Assembly: GCA_947296835.1 (NCBI GenBank)
Contig: CAMYQS010000106.1
Location: 1 to 5,571 of the forward strand
DNA: 5,571 nt
Reading direction: 5' to 3'
Origin: an uncultured Atopostipes sp.
GTDB lineage: Bacteria; Bacillota; Bacilli; Lactobacillales; Carnobacteriaceae_A
In this document: piece after piece, positions 5,038 to 5,571 of the stretch
How the letters are laid out: each line of letters opens with the position of its first letter
Numbering within the stretch: the first letter of the stretch is position 1
Notes under the pieces: model-generated
Told to the model about the DNA's origin: nothing
What the model saw: only the letters and a program-made list of their open reading frames with translations
Databases searched by the model: none
Made by a program: the position numbers and the translations under genes

Positions 5038-5571
5038 ATGAAATCAGATCAACCTATCTCAGCGACTAAAAATTATTGTGGGATTAATAAGAAAGTTATA
5101 ATCTTTATTAACCGCACACGCTCATTGTTGTATCCAAAAATATTTGGACCATCTGATTCAAAAGGCGTCACAATCGAATCACTTGAGATGAATGCGAGAA
5201 TAATATTTGAAGAGATTTTACCGTACTTTATTGAAGAGAAAGAACGAAGACAATATGTGATTCGTGAATTAAAAGCAAGTTTGCCTAAGATTCATGAAAC
5301 ACTGAATACGGATATTCAAGCCGCTTATTCTGGCGACCCAGCAGTATATTCTTATGATGAAATCATGTTAGCTTATCCGTCATTTCAAGCTTTAACAGTT
5401 TTTAGAATTGCAAATAAATTGTACCAGCTGGATGTACCAATCTTACCACGTATGATGACGGAGTACGCTCATTCAATGACAGGTATTGATATTCATCCAG
5501 GTGCAACAATCGGGCATCACTTCTTTATTGATCATGGAACGGGTGTAGTGATTGGTGAAACGGCTGAAATT
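5038..5571 (+). CDS. cysE: Serine O-acetyltransferase (EpsC/CysE type), 5' part
   Basis: The open frame starts at ATG 5038 and runs to the window edge, exactly 178 codons with no stop. It acetylates serine with acetyl-CoA to give O-acetylserine, the substrate of the CysK encoded just upstream. Residues 1 to about 135 form the helical N-terminal domain, including SGDPAVYSYDEIMLAYPSF (98-116) and FRIANKLYQLDVPILPRMM (122-140). From about residue 141 the left-handed beta-helix of hexapeptide repeats begins: TEYAHSMTGIDIHPGATIG (141-159) with the conserved active-site His153, then FFIDHGTGVVIGETAEI (162-178). The long N-terminal domain and the MTEYAHSxTGIDIHPGA wording fit the roughly 300-residue EpsC-like class rather than the short Bacillus CysE. 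The remaining beta-helix and the C-terminal tail, which governs feedback inhibition and CysK binding, lie outside. AGGAG at 5021-5025 is 12 bases before the ATG, with GGGTGA closer. It almost certainly shares a transcript with cysK. Confidence 0.92.
   Translation, partial: MKSDQPISATKNYCGINKKVIIFINRTRSLLYPKIFGPSDSKGVTIESLEMNARIIFEEILPYFIEEKERRQYVIRELKASLPKIHETLNTDIQAAYSGDPAVYSYDEIMLAYPSFQALTVFRIANKLYQLDVPILPRMMTEYAHSMTGIDIHPGATIGHHFFIDHGTGVVIGETAEI

Noticed and set aside
1..5571. CRISPR array, insertion sequence, prophage or toxin-antitoxin signal
   Set aside because: I found no regularly spaced repeats, transposase-like proteins, terminal repeats with target duplications or small paired genes.

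Overview
The window is AT-rich, densely coded DNA from a low-GC Gram-positive bacterium (Bacillota, probably Lactobacillales or Bacillales). The reasons are strong purine-rich Shine-Dalgarno sites before most genes, a lipobox-type solute-binding lipoprotein, short U-tailed hairpin terminators, and protein families typical of this phylum. I cannot fix the genus from the sequence. No tRNA, rRNA, CRISPR array, insertion sequence or prophage gene is visible.

Layout. (1) Positions 1-469, plus strand: the last 155 codons of an RclA/MerA-type flavin disulfide oxidoreductase (hypothiocyanous acid reductase-like), followed by a strong, probably bidirectional hairpin terminator. (2) Positions 514-659: a short gene-free stretch between convergent genes with an unusual chain of overlapping inverted repeats. 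(3) Positions 660-3015, minus strand: a complete three-gene ABC importer operon of the methionine-uptake (MUT) family, read metN-like (ATPase), metI-like (permease), metQ-like (lipoprotein), ending in its own terminator. (4) Positions 3016-3318: a divergent control region with a plausible promoter for each direction and two similar palindromes of form AACAA-N2-TTGTT. (5) Positions 3319-3993, plus strand: a DUF421/YetF-family membrane protein. (6) Positions 4086-5018 and 5038-5571, plus strand: cysK (cysteine synthase) followed 19 bases later by the first 178 codons of a serine O-acetyltransferase of the EpsC/CysE type, cut by the window edge.

How it fits together. The serine acetyltransferase makes O-acetylserine and CysK converts it with sulfide to cysteine. 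The divergent importer belongs to a family that takes up methionine and related sulfur compounds. The core of the window is therefore a sulfur amino acid locus that joins synthesis to uptake, with a poorly understood YetF-type membrane protein between the halves. The redox gene at the left edge is separated by a terminator and may be unrelated.

Novelty. I see no clearly new multi-gene system. The points most worth checking are the shortened MetN-like ATPase without the usual C-terminal methionine-sensing domain, the altered ligand motifs of its MetQ-like partner, which may mean a different substrate, and the paired palindromes in the divergent promoter region.
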